Part shown: positions 1 through 14,740 of the stretch, in pieces
Layout: every line of letters starts with the position of its first letter
Position numbering within the stretch: position 1 is the stretch's first letter
Assembly (NCBI RefSeq): GCF_964199755.1
Contig: NC_133918.1
Location: 1,426,001 to 1,490,000, forward strand
Direction of reading: 5' to 3'
Length of the DNA: 64,000 nucleotides
Source of the DNA: Larus michahellis
Lineage: Eukaryota > Chordata > Aves > Charadriiformes > Laridae
The notes under the pieces: model-generated
What the model was told of the DNA's origin: nothing
Databases searched by the model: none
Seen by the model: the letters and a program-made list of their open reading frames with translations, nothing else
Program-made: the position numbers and the translations under genes

Positions 1-1667
<1,667 letters not shown>

Positions 1668-3350
1668 CCTCCTGTAGATGACTCTTGTGCCCTTCACTTC
1701 GTCTGTGCTTCATTTAGAAACTTGTGTGCACTTCTTATCTCCTGTGATTCAGTGACTCCCTCTTCCTTCCTTTACCCCGTCCCCAAGTCCCCCCCTTTCA
1801 TCTTAGAGCTTTAATCGTAGGGCTAACATTCCCCTGCCTCCGAAATCCCCTTCAATGTGGTGACTTTTGGGCTTGAAATGTAGGCACTGATCTGATAGAC
1901 GTGTTTGTGTTGGAACATCTGCTGCTGGATATTATCCCATGAAACACTCTCCTCATGGTTTTGGTTGTTTGTTTTTTTTTCTGGGAGAGAAACCATGGGG
2001 ACTTGACTATAACCGTTGAAGAAATAGCTATGTTTAGGTGACAAGGGTTTTTTTCCTCCCATAGTCAGATATTTTTTTCTTTCTTTTTTTTTTTTTGGTA
2101 AACACAGGGGAGAAATGAAAAGAAAATCGCTATCCTACCAAATGCTCTTTTTTCTGTCCTGATAAAGTCTCACAGTGAGGTTTTTAGTGGCTGCACATAC
2201 GTAAGAAAGCTGTTGAAAATAACATTACTTATTATGTAATTACCCCTAATACAGCTAGTCTGCCCGTGTAGTTTACTGTTTCCTGCTTGGGAAATCTTTC
2301 TCTATTCTTGTTTTATTGGGGAACAATGAAGTATGTCTGCATTGCTTTCTCTGCCACCATGAACGCCTGTGCTGCTTGTGCAGGCTTTATGAAGTGGGTT
2401 AATATTTATTCATGGCTTATGTTAATCAGTTAACATTATTGTACAGTAAGTGCCAGCATATTGATTTCAGAAACCTTTTGCAACCTGTACAAGTAGGCTT
2501 ATTTTGTACTGTAGATCAGTGTCTGAAAGCAGGATCTTCTCTAGTTCCAGGATTTTTTTGCATGCTGCTTTTTCTCTAGATCTCTCCTATCCCTGTTTGA
2601 GTGAGTGAAGCAATATTTTCATGTCATGTATATACCTGCACTTGTAAGAGTTTTGGTTGTTGTAGAGAAACACGATACTTTATACATTTTGTAAAACTTC
2701 CGCAAACCATAGCATCTTGAACTTTCTCTTCATGATCTTTCACTATTGACCTTGTGCATAATCTCCTTGACCTCTACTCAAATGCGTAATATTAAGACTT
2801 CACATACTAACTACTAACCTGTCGTTTCCCTCTTGTTCTGTTTTACTGAATTGCAGACTGTAATTCTCAAATGATTGTACTTCACCTGATGTAACAGAGT
2901 TGTCATCAGCAGGGCTAACTACTATCCGACTTTGTTTTGCTGAATGGGAAGAATGTTATCACCACTTTGTGTAGCCAGTCTCTTGCTAGCTTGTGAAATC
3001 CTTCTATGATGATGGCTTCTCATCGTTCACTAGCTCTTACACACTTGCATCCCCTCCGGTATGCACTGAACGTTACGATAAGGCAAATACTGGGTGAAAC
3101 AATCTAAAGGAAGAGTTGGAGACCATCTGCTGCTTTCGGAAGGCTAGTGAAGCAGTTCGCAGTGAATTTTTGCTCTGTATTTTGAGACTGTTCCTCACTT
3201 GGTGAATCCTGCCTGCATATTAGCGAGTTGGTTTTTCTTTTCTGATACAAAGCAAATAGGAAACTGCGAATTATTCTTGAAGGGGAAATCTGACATTCCA
3301 GTCTCAACTGTTCTGTCTGGTTATGTAATAAAATTAAGGGCGGTTAACTC
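1668..3350 (+). other. RAB11B: RAB11B 3'UTR with polyadenylation signal
   Basis: Non-coding, AT-rich sequence follows the RAB11B stop codon. The first canonical AATAAA on the + strand lies at 3327-3332, so the mRNA probably ends near 3350, giving a 3'UTR of about 1.7 kb. T-rich tracts occur near 1970-1980 and 2070-2097. The end is inferred from the signal only. Confidence 0.6.
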
Positions 3351-6300
3351 TGATGGCTTTTCTTTTATAAGATTCCGAGAGCAATGCCTTTAATTTTGTA
3401 CTGTGTGCACCTAGAGGGCCATAGTTCACGGCAAAGGCTGCAGGAGGCACCTAGGACTTCCACTTTTCAACTTTGTGAAGAGGCTACATTCAAGGTGCAG
3501 GGGTGCGTGCTTGCAGCCTAATCCCATTGAGTGAGGATCGGAATTCCTCTGTAGGTATTGTGGTGTTTTGTCCTAAGGGTGTCCCAGTGTGGGAAGGTCT
3601 TGCAACACTTGGTGTGTACTTTACCGGCATCCTGTTGAGACAAGGTGCAGCCAGTGGGAACTGGAGACGTCTCCGTTTTGGTGGCTGTAGAGCAGAATGT
3701 GATGTGCAGTCACTATTTAGAAGGCTGGCAGATGAGCACATCGTCAGAGAGAGTGGAAAATTCTGCGGTATTTTCAGTATTTTGTTCAAGAACAGGTGGA
3801 CACTAGTGGAGCTGGGCTCCTTAATTTTTGAACAAAACTTTTTATAAAGAAATGAGTTGAATAGCGCGAGGAAGAATCATGCTGTTAAGAAGACAGTAGT
3901 TCAGGGCAATGTATTAACATGTTTACTCTGCAAATCCTGCTCTTCACATGAAACTTCTAGAATCATATCTGGCCTGGTATAAGAAGCTGAGAAGCAGTTT
4001 AGTCACTTCCTTGTCACTGAAGAGAGATTTTCTTTGGTCTTTGACTTTGTGGAAGGCTCTAAACTTTGCCTCAGAGTCCCAACAAAAGGTTCGTGTCTAG
4101 GGCTTAAGTGCTGTTAAGTTCTATGGGTGTCGAAGAGACCTTGTACAACTTCGTTGTGTGTTGACCAAAGCCCCCTCAGAGCAGGTGAACCTCAGACCCC
4201 TGCTGTTCATCCCAGGGGGGTTGGGTTGGTTTGGAGACGTGTCGTGATGTGAAAGGGCTTTTTGCTGCAGGACTGCTTGGTATATTCGAGATGCGCTCGC
4301 ACACAGCTTATCTGAGCACGGTAAGCTACGTGGTGGTTCTGTCTGCTGTGGTCGCTCCATTCACGAGATCAGGTGTTGACTCCTTCCCGGGTTGCTGCAC
4401 TGCTCTCCAGCTGTGGGTTTGAGGTGCGCTCCCCTAGACTGAGCACAGGGCCGTTAGTGCCAGCAGAAACGGGACAGTGGATCCGTTCTGCCTGGTAAAA
4501 CCATCTCCCTGTGCATAGGGAGGGGAAAACGCTTTTGATCTCGAGTACCCCGGTGTCCCCCTGAAGTCATTGTCCGCACCTCAGAGCTGTAGCTGCCCAA
4601 CCCACTGTTGGTGGGGGGCTACTGAAATTGCAGAGGGGAAGATTTGGAGGAAGCTTGAGCTGTGCCAGAGCTGCCTGATGTGCAAAGCAGCTCTCCAGAC
4701 TCCTTAACCACGCTTTTCCTGATGTGAAAATAGCGGTTAAATGTAACCTCACCTGGACTGCGTCATCGCTTCCTACTGCAACTTCGCTGGCTCTGTGTCT
4801 CTCGGTATTACTGTCAGGAAAACAGAAAAGGTTCCAACTCTCTTCCATCTGCTGTAAGAGGTGCGAGGGCAGAATTTGGCATATGTAAAACTCCCGATGA
4901 CAGGAAAGCTGCCTGTGAAAGAAGGAACATGTGCTATACTTGCTTTACTCGGGTGTTGAGGATGACTTTTTCATTTAACTCTTGAAAAATAACACTAAAA
5001 AGCACTGGGTGCTTACCACCCAGTGTCAGTGCTATAAACCCCAGCTGAAGGCTCCTGCTGATGTTCAGAACACGTTCTCCAATGCAGGATTAGACTGGAG
5101 GCTTTTCTGCCAACTCCCCTGTGAGCGACGGGGAGGGTGAAGGCCAAAACTCTCACACAGAAAAGCGATTTGGTGGTGAGCACGCAAACAGGTAACTGGT
5201 AAAATACATTCGTTGGGTAGGCTGCCTCCCTCTAGCGTCTCTTCTTCCTGTTGAGTCAGGTGCGGACAAGGCTCGGTGGGTGAAGGGCTGGGATCTCCAC
5301 GGAAAGTTCGTCTGTAGCCAGCACAGGCTGGGAAAGTTTGGTTCATAGGAAAGTTTTAAACCTCCGCACTTGTATAAATGTAAAAATTCAGTCGATGGGT
5401 GCCAGCTCGCTCCATGGTTAAAAAGATTTTTTTGCATGTGCTGTGCAGAACATGGAAACTTGGTAGAAGGAAAAGGCACTGCCATCCCTTCTTCCCCCTG
5501 CGGCTGCTTCCCGGCACTTCCAGCAGGTAGAAGCAGCAGAAAGACCTGCTGCATCCCGGAGATCCCCCGTCTGGGGGCTGTTCTCTTGGGTGGGTTGTCA
5601 TGACCCCGCAGCGTGTGGGCAAGGCCGGAAACGGGGGATCCTTGTGCGGAAAGGGGCGAGCGCGCTCAGCTGGACGCGCTTGGGAGGGCCAGGGTTGGTC
5701 TGTGTCTTTCGCTTGAGCAGATCACTTACCAAAAGCTGCTCGGAAAAAAAACCCCTACAGTAGGTATTTTCGCTTCCTGACGCTCTGGTTCCTGCGTGCT
5801 GTGCTGTGGCAGGGGTTGTGGACGTGATGGGTTGGTGGGCTGTTAACGGTGGAGTTGTTCCTGTGCTTGGTGATCGTTCCCCTTCCAAGCACGAAGGAAG
5901 AACTTGCTGAGAGGAGTCTGCAGGAGGAAAAAAAGATCCTAATGAAGTGACTCTGTCTCTTAGGGAGGCCTTTTTCCATCATAAATGAAACTAGTATTAA
6001 AGGTAGGAGCCTGAATTTCAATCAAGAAAAGAAAAATCAGGCCCTGAGAGGTGAAGAGTAACTGTCTCTCAAGTGAAATAGCGTCGAGCCTGAGGTTGGA
6101 TTCTCTTGACTTGCAGGCGCTCAGTAGGGTCTTAATAAATAACACAGTTTGAAGGGTGAGTAATGGGATGTTGCGGGGAAAGGCCTGTCTGCAGGGCTGC
6201 GCTCTTTCAGTAAATAACAGTTAATTCTTATTTTAAACTGGTCAGATAATGCACGGCAGTGTTGTCTGTCAGGCTTCGCAGGCTACAACTAGCCCCGGAC

Positions 6301-6480
6301 CTTTATGCAACCCAGAAGAGAGGTTCCTTCCGTTTACTTTTATTCCCGGTTCCTGTGTTAAGTGCAATTCACTCTGTAAATACCCCCCGCACGGGGATCC
6401 TGTGCATGGTTACGCTGTACTGTGGATATAAAGATTGCCAAACCACACCCGTGTGTCACCGTCTGTTCCACACCCTCCTC
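3351..6480. other. Intergenic region, no feature recognised
   Basis: This lies between the RAB11B polyadenylation signal and the CpG island. Open frames occur on both strands (for example 3503-3847 + and 5153-5554 -), but none resembles a protein family, has paired splice sites or keeps a repeat signature. I see no CR1, LTR or RNA gene here. Confidence 0.5.
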
Positions 6481-6707
6481 GGGACTCCGGCCGCCCGGTA
6501 CCGGCCCCCCGGGGGGCGGCGGGGGCCTCCGGAGGGCTCGTCCCACCGCCCGGGCGCTCGCCATTGCGCCGGCGGGGGCGGGGCCGGGCCGCGCTGCCGG
6601 GAAGGGAGCCGCCGGGGGGCGGGGCCGGGCCGCCGGCTGGCGTGGGGCGGGGCGCGCGTGCCCTTGGCCGGGAGGGGGGCGGGGCGCGGCCGCCCTGCCG
6701 GGTGACG

Positions 6708-6817
6708 ATTGGCCAGCGGCTGTTGCCAGCGGCGTCGCGTTGCGACGCCGGCCGGGTCCCGCGCAGCCCATTGGGTGAGCCGGTGCTGGCGTCAGCGCAG
6801 TGCGGCGCGGGGATTGG
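6708..6817 (+). promoter_or_regulatory. Three inverted CCAAT (ATTGG) boxes with CRE-like half sites
   Basis: ATTGG occurs at 6708-6712, 6770-6774 and 6813-6817, spaced 62 and 43 bases. Each is a candidate NF-Y site. TGACG half sites sit beside them (6703-6707, directly abutting the first box, and CGTCA at 6831-6835), and a GGCGTCAG element lies near 6788. NF-Y beside CREB/ATF sites is common in core promoters of this kind. Binding is inferred. Confidence 0.5.
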
Positions 6818-6849
6818 CGGGCGGCGGCGTCGTCACGGTGAGGGCGGGC

Positions 6850-6939
6850 GGTGGCGAGTGGGCGGTGCCCGGCGCCCGCAGGAGCCGGCGATGGGGCGGC
6901 GCGCGCGGCGCTGAGGGGCCGCGGGCGGCGGGACCGCAG
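6850..6939 (+). other. MARCHF2: Putative non-coding first exon of MARCHF2
   Basis: The CpG island contains a consensus donor, CCGCAG|GTACCG, with the exon ending at 6939. The next suitable acceptor on the strand is the one at 23287-23288 in front of the MARCHF2 ATG. Vertebrate MARCHF2 genes have a non-coding first exon, so this fits. The start at 6850 is a guess from the distance to the CCAAT boxes. Confidence 0.5.
6891..6914 (+). other. Upstream short ORF in the MARCHF2 5'UTR
   Basis: A seven-codon reading frame (ATG at 6891, TGA ending at 6914) lies inside the proposed first exon. Its codons are almost all Arg and Gly. If the transcription start is upstream of 6891 it would be a uORF able to lower translation of MARCHF2. 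This is inference from position only. Confidence 0.3.
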
Positions 6940-6946
6940 GTACCGA

Positions 6947-6962
6947 GGGGGGGGGGGGGGGG
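6947..6962 (+). repeat. G16 homopolymer just inside intron 1
   Basis: Sixteen consecutive G residues begin eight bases after the proposed exon 1 donor. Such a run can form a quadruplex in DNA or nascent RNA and is prone to length change and sequencing error. Confidence 0.9.
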
Positions 6963-9900
6963 CGGCACCAGGGGCAGGGCTGGGCCCGGCCCTGGCCCTG
7001 CTCCCGGCCGGGGGCCGAGACCTGCTCGCCGCCGGCGGGGCCGGGCCGCCCTCCGGTGCGGGGCTGCGGCAGCGGGAGCGGCGTTTCAGGCCGGCCGAGG
7101 CGGCCGGGCCGCGGTCTGGCCGCCCCGGGGGCCTGAGAGCCATGACAGCGCTCCCGGTGCCCCAGCCCCGCCGCGGGGGTTGTCCGGTGTCTGGCAGCGC
7201 GCTGGGGGGCCGGAACCGTGCCGCGGGGAGGAGGGCTGACCCGGCCGCGCTCTCCGCAGCCGCCTCCCCGCGAGCGGCGTAGCCTCTCCCGCCGGCCCCG
7301 GCCACCGTGCGTGCCGGCCGCCCCCGCACCGCCGGGCTCTTCCACCGAGCGCTGGCCTTCAGCGCGCCGTCCCGGGCGGTGCCTCCGCGCCGGCCGGGGG
7401 CAGAGGCGGGCCCCTTGCTGCGGGCCTGCGGCGCTCCCCGCGGGCTGGGCACCCCCTCCCCGGCCGGGCGGGCAGCCCTCCCGGCGGGCGGCAGCTGGGC
7501 TCTTGTGTCGGAGCTTCACCCCGGCGAAGAACGGTGTAGGCCTGGAGGTTCGGAGCGGCGGTATTTTGTGTCCGTTCATCGGGCTTTATTTCCACGGGTG
7601 GAAGTAGTTATTAGGGAAAGATTTCTTCGCCAGTGGAGTGCCATGCCTGTTTTTTTCTCCTCTCTTGGAGTGCTGCCGGCTCTTGTTCTGACGCGTGTTT
7701 TTGACCTGTTGAGCACTGTGTGCCGTGACAGGGCGCGCGCTGCCTTGTAGAGCTTGTTACAGAGATTTTCCAAGAGAACGAGTTTGGTGTCAGGGCAAAA
7801 CTGAAGAAGTTGCTACAGTTGCGTGTTGGAGCACCAGCTGCCTTCCTCTGTGGCATAAGCTTAGAGTTTGTGATTGACTTTTCTTAAACTGGGCCCTATA
7901 AATCTCTCTATCTCACTTAAACCAGTTGCCTTGAGACAACTTAACTGCTAGCGACAGAAGCCAAAGTTGGTGGGATTTGTCTGAGGGATGATCCTGTGGC
8001 TCGTGTACAGGAAGAGGATTGTGACATTGGAGGTACTTTTCTCACGGTCTCAAACATTAGCTTTTGTCACATGAGCGTGTTCTCTATCTGATGGAGAGAC
8101 CAAGATTAAAAACCAAAAAGCCACACGATGGCCTTTGACTGAGACTTCTCGCTTCCCCGGTGAGATTGCCTGCGCTGTGAGTACCCACAAAAACGGTGCG
8201 CCTCTAAATGTGGGAAGAAGCATCCGCGCTGCGATGCTGCTGCCCCGGCGAGAGTCCAGGCTGCTGCGTGACTTGTCCTCTCGGAGGAAGCTGTGCAGAG
8301 CTCAGATCTCACCAGCAGGGAGGTGGGGTGTCTCTCATGTCGGTGTTGGTGATGACCAGCTGGAAACGCCAGGCTTAGCCAGAGCACCTCTGGCTTTTCA
8401 TCAGGCTTGTTTGTGTTCAGCGCGCCGTCCCTGCAGTGCCCAGAGACAAGGCTGTCCTGCCCTGATGTGTGTGTGATCGGTCAGTGGGTTCATGCTCTGC
8501 ATCCCGCCCTGTGCCCTTTATTTCCCCATGCTCAAGGAACCATTCACATCCCCCTCTCAACCCTCACTGTGACCAGCCCTCGTTTTCCTTGAGACTCTCA
8601 TCCTCTTGATCCGCTTTCCTTCCGGGAAGCGTTTATCTCTGTGTCTTTCCCTTCTGATACAGTTTCTAGCACTTTCTCGACCTTTTTCCAGGTCCTCGTC
8701 AAGAATGCCTGTGATGCTGCTGAGGTGGGTCAGCCCTGATGGCCATGGCCAGACCCCTTGATCCACCCTGCTCTTGGGGATGTACAGCCCTGCTCAGCTG
8801 CCAAGCTCACACGTGCACGGAATAATCCTTTTAACAGCTGGATGTTAGCCTTGTCTTTCCAGGGCTTAAGAGGTTGAATACTTTTTTGCATCTCCAAAGA
8901 ATTGTGGAGACAGCTGCAGGGGAGTGTTTGGAGAGCTAGAAGAGCCCTGGTTTTCCAGGTGCATTTGAAACTGTGATGGTATGTCAGCCTTCGGAAACAG
9001 AGGCTTGAAGGGAAAGGAGCTGGGACTGGAAAATCCCTTTGTCGCATGCCCTGTAAGAGTGAATTTAATAACTCCCGTTGAGGATGCGAGGTCTAATTAC
9101 CCCCAAGCATGCACAGTGGAGTGTTACAGGCATCAGTAAGGAAGTCTTAACTTTGCCAGGAGTGGACCAGGTGGCAGCCAAGAGCGAGCTTAGTGTGTGT
9201 GCCATGGGCATTAAATACCACCTGTAAAGCCAGGGTTGTCTGTCTGTGGTTAGCTAATTAACACGGCTGGCACTCTTCAAGTGGAAACAGGAAAAAAAGC
9301 ATTGGAACGAATGGTTTCTGGCTTCTGATGTGTTTGACTGCCTTTTTTTTTTTTTTTTTGCGCTATGGAAGTGCTCTGAGGATGCAGAGCGAGGTGACCC
9401 CACGCTGGATGCCAAGGAGACCATGCAGATGAGCCATATTACAAATGTACTAATTGCAAACAGCTTCCAGCAGAGTTCTTGCCTTCATTGATGCTGGAAA
9501 GAGGGGCTTTCCTGTTCTAGGTTATTGGTGCTGGCCCAGATGAAGCAAGTGCAGGACACAGTGTTCCCCTGGGAGGAAGTTAGCGTAGATTCCTTGAAGC
9601 AGCATGACCAAAATCAACCGAAAATGCCTCCAGCACAAGCCGGGGAAGTTGAGGCTGGATACGGGCTCTGAGACTGTTAGTCCTGAGGGACCGCTGCAGG
9701 TCCTCAGGATGTGACTTCGTTCTGCAGGCAGAGATACAAAGTAAAATGTGCATTTAGGGGCTTTTTTCGCTATTGTTTAAAGTACCTTGTCTTTTTACAC
9801 TTAAAAACACAGAACCTTTTCTTAAAAGATGAAGGGAAGAATCAGGAATCTTGAACTATAAACTACGGGATGAGTTTATTTTTCCCGCACTTGACTTTGA

Positions 9901-10471
9901 CTCAGCTTTGGATATTTGGAGATTTCAGAGTTTCTGTTTTCTAAACTGTTGGTTTTTTTTTCTTTTCTTTTTCCCCTCCAGCTTAGCTTGAAGTTCATAA
10001 CTGGTGTGTCTTTCTGCCCCCCCCTCCCCCCCCCTATTTACTCTGGTTAACTTATGCTTCTGCATGCACTCAGCTCACACCCTTCCCGTGAGAGAGAAAT
10101 GATCTCCGTTTACTTATGTTTGTTCCCTTGAAAACTCACTAACCGCTTCTAAGTTAGTAAGAGACGGGCACGGTCTCTGTGCTCTAAAAGACAAGCCATG
10201 CCAAAAAGAAAGCTGGGGGTCGCTTTTATGTGAAGGAAATGAGCACAGCACCAAATCAACATATAGGGTAGGCAAGCGGTTTCCATGAAGTTCGTGTAAA
10301 ATAGGTTTTTCTCTGTTGCTAAAATGATGGACTAATCTGTGCTGAGGCACAGTTCACATCTTATCGAGACAGTTAATGTCATCATGCATGTGAATAGCAG
10401 GTTCTCCACCTCTCCAGGTCTGGTCTGGTTTCGTTCTCTGCTCCGGCTGCATCAGTGCCGTTCCCCAGGGA

Positions 10472-10906
10472 AAATCATGGAATGTGTTGGGTCAGAAGGG
10501 ACCTCTAAAGACCATCTACTCCAACCCCCTGCACTGAGCAGGGACAGCTTGAACTAGATCAGGTCGCTCAGAGCCTCATCCAGCCTGGCCTTGAATGTCT
10601 CCAGGGATGGGGCCTCCACCCCCTCTCTGGGCAACCTGGGCCAGTGTCTCACCACCCTCAGTGTAAAGAACTTCTTCCTAATGGCTGATCTAACCCTGCC
10701 CTGCTCTAGTTTAAACCATTGCCCCTCGTCCTGTGGCTACGTGCCCCTGCAAACAGCCCCTCCCCAGCTTTCCTGTAGCCCCCGTCAGGGACTGGAAGAT
10801 CTCCCCAGAGCCTTCTCTTCTCCAGGCTGAACCCCCCCAGCTCTCTCAGCCTGTCCCCATAGGAGGGGTACTCCAGCCCTTGGATTATCTTCGTGGCCTC
10901 CTCTGG
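10472..10906 (-). mobile_element. CR1 LINE, 5'-truncated
   Basis: The + strand reads as the reverse complement of a CR1 3' end. It starts with the inverted 3' terminus (ATCATGGAATGTGTTGG) and continues through the typical TCCAGCCTGGCCTTGAATG and GGGCAACCTGGGCCAGTGTC segments. Only the last about 435 bases of the element are present, coding the end of the reverse transcriptase ORF without an intact frame. Confidence 0.9.
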
Positions 10907-13083
10907 AAGGGAGGATGATGCTGTCATGTTCGCTCTGTTGCGTTTGCCATAGCTAGACCAGGTTGTCTCCTCAGCATCGCAGCAACAAATGCAGCTCTGC
11001 TGGCAGAGGTGGTCACCCACGTGCGGAGCATTTGGGAGAGCGCTCAGCTGTTTATCCCGCTCTCTGAAAGCAGGGAAGTGGCTACTGGGCTTCCTACAGT
11101 TTTGGCCACCTTTCCTGGTGGTGGAATATGTCTCTTCATAGCTGTGACATTTACAGGCTGTGAGAGCTCTACGCACTGATGGTAAATTGCAGAATAGCAA
11201 AATCCTGAAGGTCTGGACTGACAAAGTGTCTTGGGGCAGGGACTGAACCCTTTGTATCCTCTAACAAAGGGACGAGCCTGGCAGAAGCTGTGCTGATCTG
11301 CAGCTCTTCCACCTGTCAGCCGTGCATGTGCATTCCTCGCCCCACGCCTCTAGAGGACGAGCAGTCTTACAGCTGGGAATCTGTGATTTGTCCCCATTTT
11401 CAATCAAAATAGGCATCTGTAAGTTTTCTCCCAGATTTTACGTATCAATTCTAACGAAACTTTTCCATTCCTGATCTAACGCAAGACGATGACGTGTGGC
11501 TAACCTCAAGGGCAAGCATGCTGTAACTGCTCTTGCAATTTTAATCGGTTGTCATGAAATCAGTGATAGGCTGAAGGAGACATTCTCCTGCTGTTCCCCA
11601 AAAGAGGGAACAAGGGGCAAGGGGCGGTACTGGCTTGGCAAATGTAAGTACAAACAGACCAAACCCCGTTTCTAAAGCACTTCTCTGCAAATAGAGGAAT
11701 GCACCAAGGTCTCACAGTCTTGGCTTTAACACCTATTTCTTTATTTGAAGCTTTGAGAGCTTTAGTCCTGTTTCAGCCGAAAGCTGTTTGGGTTTATATT
11801 TGAGAGGGGTGGGAGGGAAAAGGTAAACTACAATTCTGGACTTTTCTCAACTTTTGTTTCCTCCCAGTTTTTCTCGTACTTCCCTGTAGACAAATCGGTC
11901 AAGACCTATGTCTCCAGAAGAACTATAAGTGCAGCCTAAGCAAGACATTGCAGACTTAATTGCGGGAGAGAGAGAGAGACTGGGATTTTGCAGCACTGCC
12001 ATCAGTTGTGAAGCTTCACCTCGGGATTGAGGAGGGAATTTGTAGCGGCAAGGCGTGGGAAGAAGGGAGAGACTTGAGAAATCAGCCAGTATCAGTGAAT
12101 CCTCTTCTTCATCTCGCCATGGAGAAGGAGGACGCTCTCAGTCGGTGCCCGCTTTGGAGCTCTTCAGATGCGGATGGGCGGTGGGGTCGAAGGCTGAGGT
12201 GGTGCCTTTGCTGGAAAGCTCTTTGAAAACTGAGTGTGCTGAAGCGATTCGTACAGCGAAATAGCTAGGTTGAAAAATATAAATAGGCAAGTTAAATTCC
12301 GGGTCAAATATCAGTTGGAAGATCAGCGTGCTGCCTGGTGCCGTGCGGTGGTTGCGTGCAGGCTGTGCGCTGCTCCGAGCCGTCGGGGCGAGCAGGGCTC
12401 TGTGGCATGCCGGCAGGTGGGTTGTTCCAGCTCCAGTTTGTCCCCAGGCAGAGCGTTATTATTTGTACAACAGTGTAAATGGTGCTTTGTAAACCAAGGA
12501 GGAGAATGCTCCTTGCACGTTCTTCCTGGCACAGGATTCCCAATCCTGAAATAATGTTTTGCCCCGTTCTGAGTAACGCCCTTCGAGGGACTGGCCAGTC
12601 CAATGTCGTGTGAGCGATTCTGTGCTAATCTGGTGCATGCGTTACTGCCACACTACAAATGGGGGTTTCTCATGTATTACCCAGAGTTGGAAAACCCATT
12701 TGTTCCAGATAAACTGAAACTACCCGGCACGCGAGTGCGCGGGACTGGGGAGCCCTCCAGCTTTGGCATTGCTGCAGGCGCTGCCTTTCTTCAAAGGGGA
12801 GCTCTCTGAAGCGGTAGGGCTAGGAAGCGGAAGGATTCTCGCGTCGTTGCTGCTGCTGTTTTGGCAGAGGACACAAGAACGGCGAGGCCGCACGGCTCGG
12901 GTGCCTTCGGGAGGCAGCACTGCTGGGCAGGAGCGGGGCAGGGGTGTGCTGCCGACTGGTGGCGCGGTTGCTTTCCCTGCGGATGGGCAGCGCTTCTGCA
13001 AGCATCGCTTTGTGGGCATGATAACCGATATTTTTCACCCTGGGTCATGATTTCAATAAAACTTTCAAGTTTTACTAACGCAT

Positions 13084-13703
13084 CTTGTGGCCAAGAAGGC
13101 CAGTGGCTCCTGGGGGGCATCAAGAAGACCGTGGCCAGCAGGTGGAGGGAGGTCATCCTCCCCCTCTGCTCTGCCCTGGGGAGGCCGCATCTGGAGTGCT
13201 GGATCCAGTTCTGGGCTCCCCAGTTCCAGAAGGACAGGGAACTGCTGGAGAGGGGACAGCAAAGGGCTGCCAAGATGCTGAGGGCACTGGAACACCTCTC
13301 TGATGAGGAAAGGCTGAGGGATTTGGGTTTCTTCAGTCTGGAAAAAAGGCGACTGAGGGGGGATCTTATCAACGCTTATAAATACTGAAAGGGGGGGTGT
13401 CAGGAGGATGGGGCCAGGCTCTTCTCAGTGGTGCCCGGGGACAGGACAAGGGGTAACAGGCACAAACTTGCCCATGGGAAGTTCCATCTCAACCCGAGGA
13501 GGAACTTCTTTGCTGTGAGGGTGGCAGAGCCCTGGCACAGGCTGCCCAGAGAGGTGGTGGAGTCTCCGTCTCTGGAGACATTCCAACCCCGCCTGGACGC
13601 GTTCCTGTGCCACCTGCTGTGGGTGACCCTGCTGTGGCCGGGGGTTGGAGGAGATGATCTCCAGAGGTCCCTTCCGACCCCTGCCAGTCTGGGATTCTGT
13701 GAT
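13084..13703 (+). mobile_element. CR1 LINE, 5'-truncated
   Basis: About 620 bases of CR1 3' sequence in sense orientation. Translation gives typical CR1 reverse transcriptase C-terminal pieces ([33 protein letters not shown]). It ends at the CR1 3' terminus (GGGATTCTGTGAT). It is almost identical to the copies near 18.9 and 21.8 kb. The frame is interrupted after the [18 protein letters not shown] segment. Confidence 0.92.
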
Positions 13704-14496
13704 CTCTCTTTCCCTTCAGAGTGTGATAAAATGCGGAGGGAGGTGGGCACAGGGTCTATGTAGTTGCATTACGTAGTGATTTGTGCTGCTTTTCACCTCT
13801 AAAAGCTGACATCTTTTGAGTACTCAGAGGAGCAGCAGGTGTTCCTCATGTCCCAGCTGGTTTTCAGTTGTTTCCTTATGAAAGTTGTTAGTTATTAAAA
13901 TAGCTGAATGGCTGGTTTTTGTTTGGAGATACCCTCTGCAAAGAATTTTCTCCTAATGTTGCAATTCCTTTTTCCAGATGTTGGTAATTAAAATGCAGTA
14001 AACTGTCCTTTCATATGGTCATGTGGCAGATAACAACTCTCAGAAGATCTGAGATAACTCTGTTCATTTTGGCACTCCAGCTGTAACGCGCGGCCCGATC
14101 TTTCCCAAGTACAGTTCGCAGCAAGAAGGAAACCATCCTTTAGGCTTCTCATTTTTATAGTGATCTTTTTCTCAGCATGTAAACTTGAACCTTTTGCTTC
14201 GTTTTGAATATTGAGCACCTTCTTGTTATATATTAGGCAACGCTCTTCTAAAATAATGTGTGACTGAAAAACGAGGGGGCGAACAACGTTATGGGTACCC
14301 TGAAACCTGGGGTAGCGGGAGCTGCTCTGTCGCGGCTCAGAGGCTCCTCCCTACAGTCTTGTTTGAAAATAGGGGTTTGCTCCCGGTGGGAGCCCACTGG
14401 GAACCGCAGGGTACGTTCCACCTGGATTTCATCTTTGCCAGTTGCTAGTTTGCCAGGGCTGCGAGACACGGGGATGAAGGGCAGCTACTGCAGAGG

Positions 14497-14740
14497 TTCA
14501 TAGAATGTGTTGGGTCGGAAGGGACCTTTAAAGGCCACCTAGGCCAGCCCCCTGCAGTGAGCAGGGACAGCTTGAACTAGATCAGGTTGCTCAGAGGCCC
14601 CCATCTCCAGGGATGGGGCCTCCACCCCCTCTCTGGGCAACCTGTGACAGTGTCTCACCACCCTCAGTGTAAAGAACTTCTTCCTAATGGCTGATCTAAC
14701 CCTGCCCTGCTCTAGTTTAAACCGTTGCCCCTCGTCCTAT
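14497..14740 (-). mobile_element. CR1 LINE fragment
   Basis: A short inverted CR1 3' end of about 245 bases, starting TTCATAGAATGTGTTGGG and stopping abruptly after CCCCTCGTCCTAT. About 30 bases in the TCATCCAGCCTGG region are missing compared with the copy at 10.5 kb. It belongs to the same subfamily as the copies near 10.5 and 36.7 kb. Confidence 0.88.

Larger units (their letters stand above)
6480..7520 (+). promoter_or_regulatory. MARCHF2: CpG island promoter of MARCHF2
   Basis: About 1 kb is extremely GC-rich with dense CpG, in contrast to AT-richer flanks. It has several GC boxes (GGGGCGGGG type, for example near 6586-6670), three inverted CCAAT boxes and no TATA box, the usual design of a housekeeping promoter. 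A good splice donor at 6939/6940 and the next acceptor before the MARCHF2 start codon suggest it drives MARCHF2. Long open frames on both strands in this island are by-products of its composition. Bidirectional activity cannot be excluded. Confidence 0.75.

Noticed and set aside
6358-7452. 364-codon - strand open frame, and overlapping long + strand frames in the CpG island
   Set aside because: Stops are rare in sequence of this GC content. The product is Pro/Ala/Arg/Gly low-complexity, and frames are open on both strands at once.
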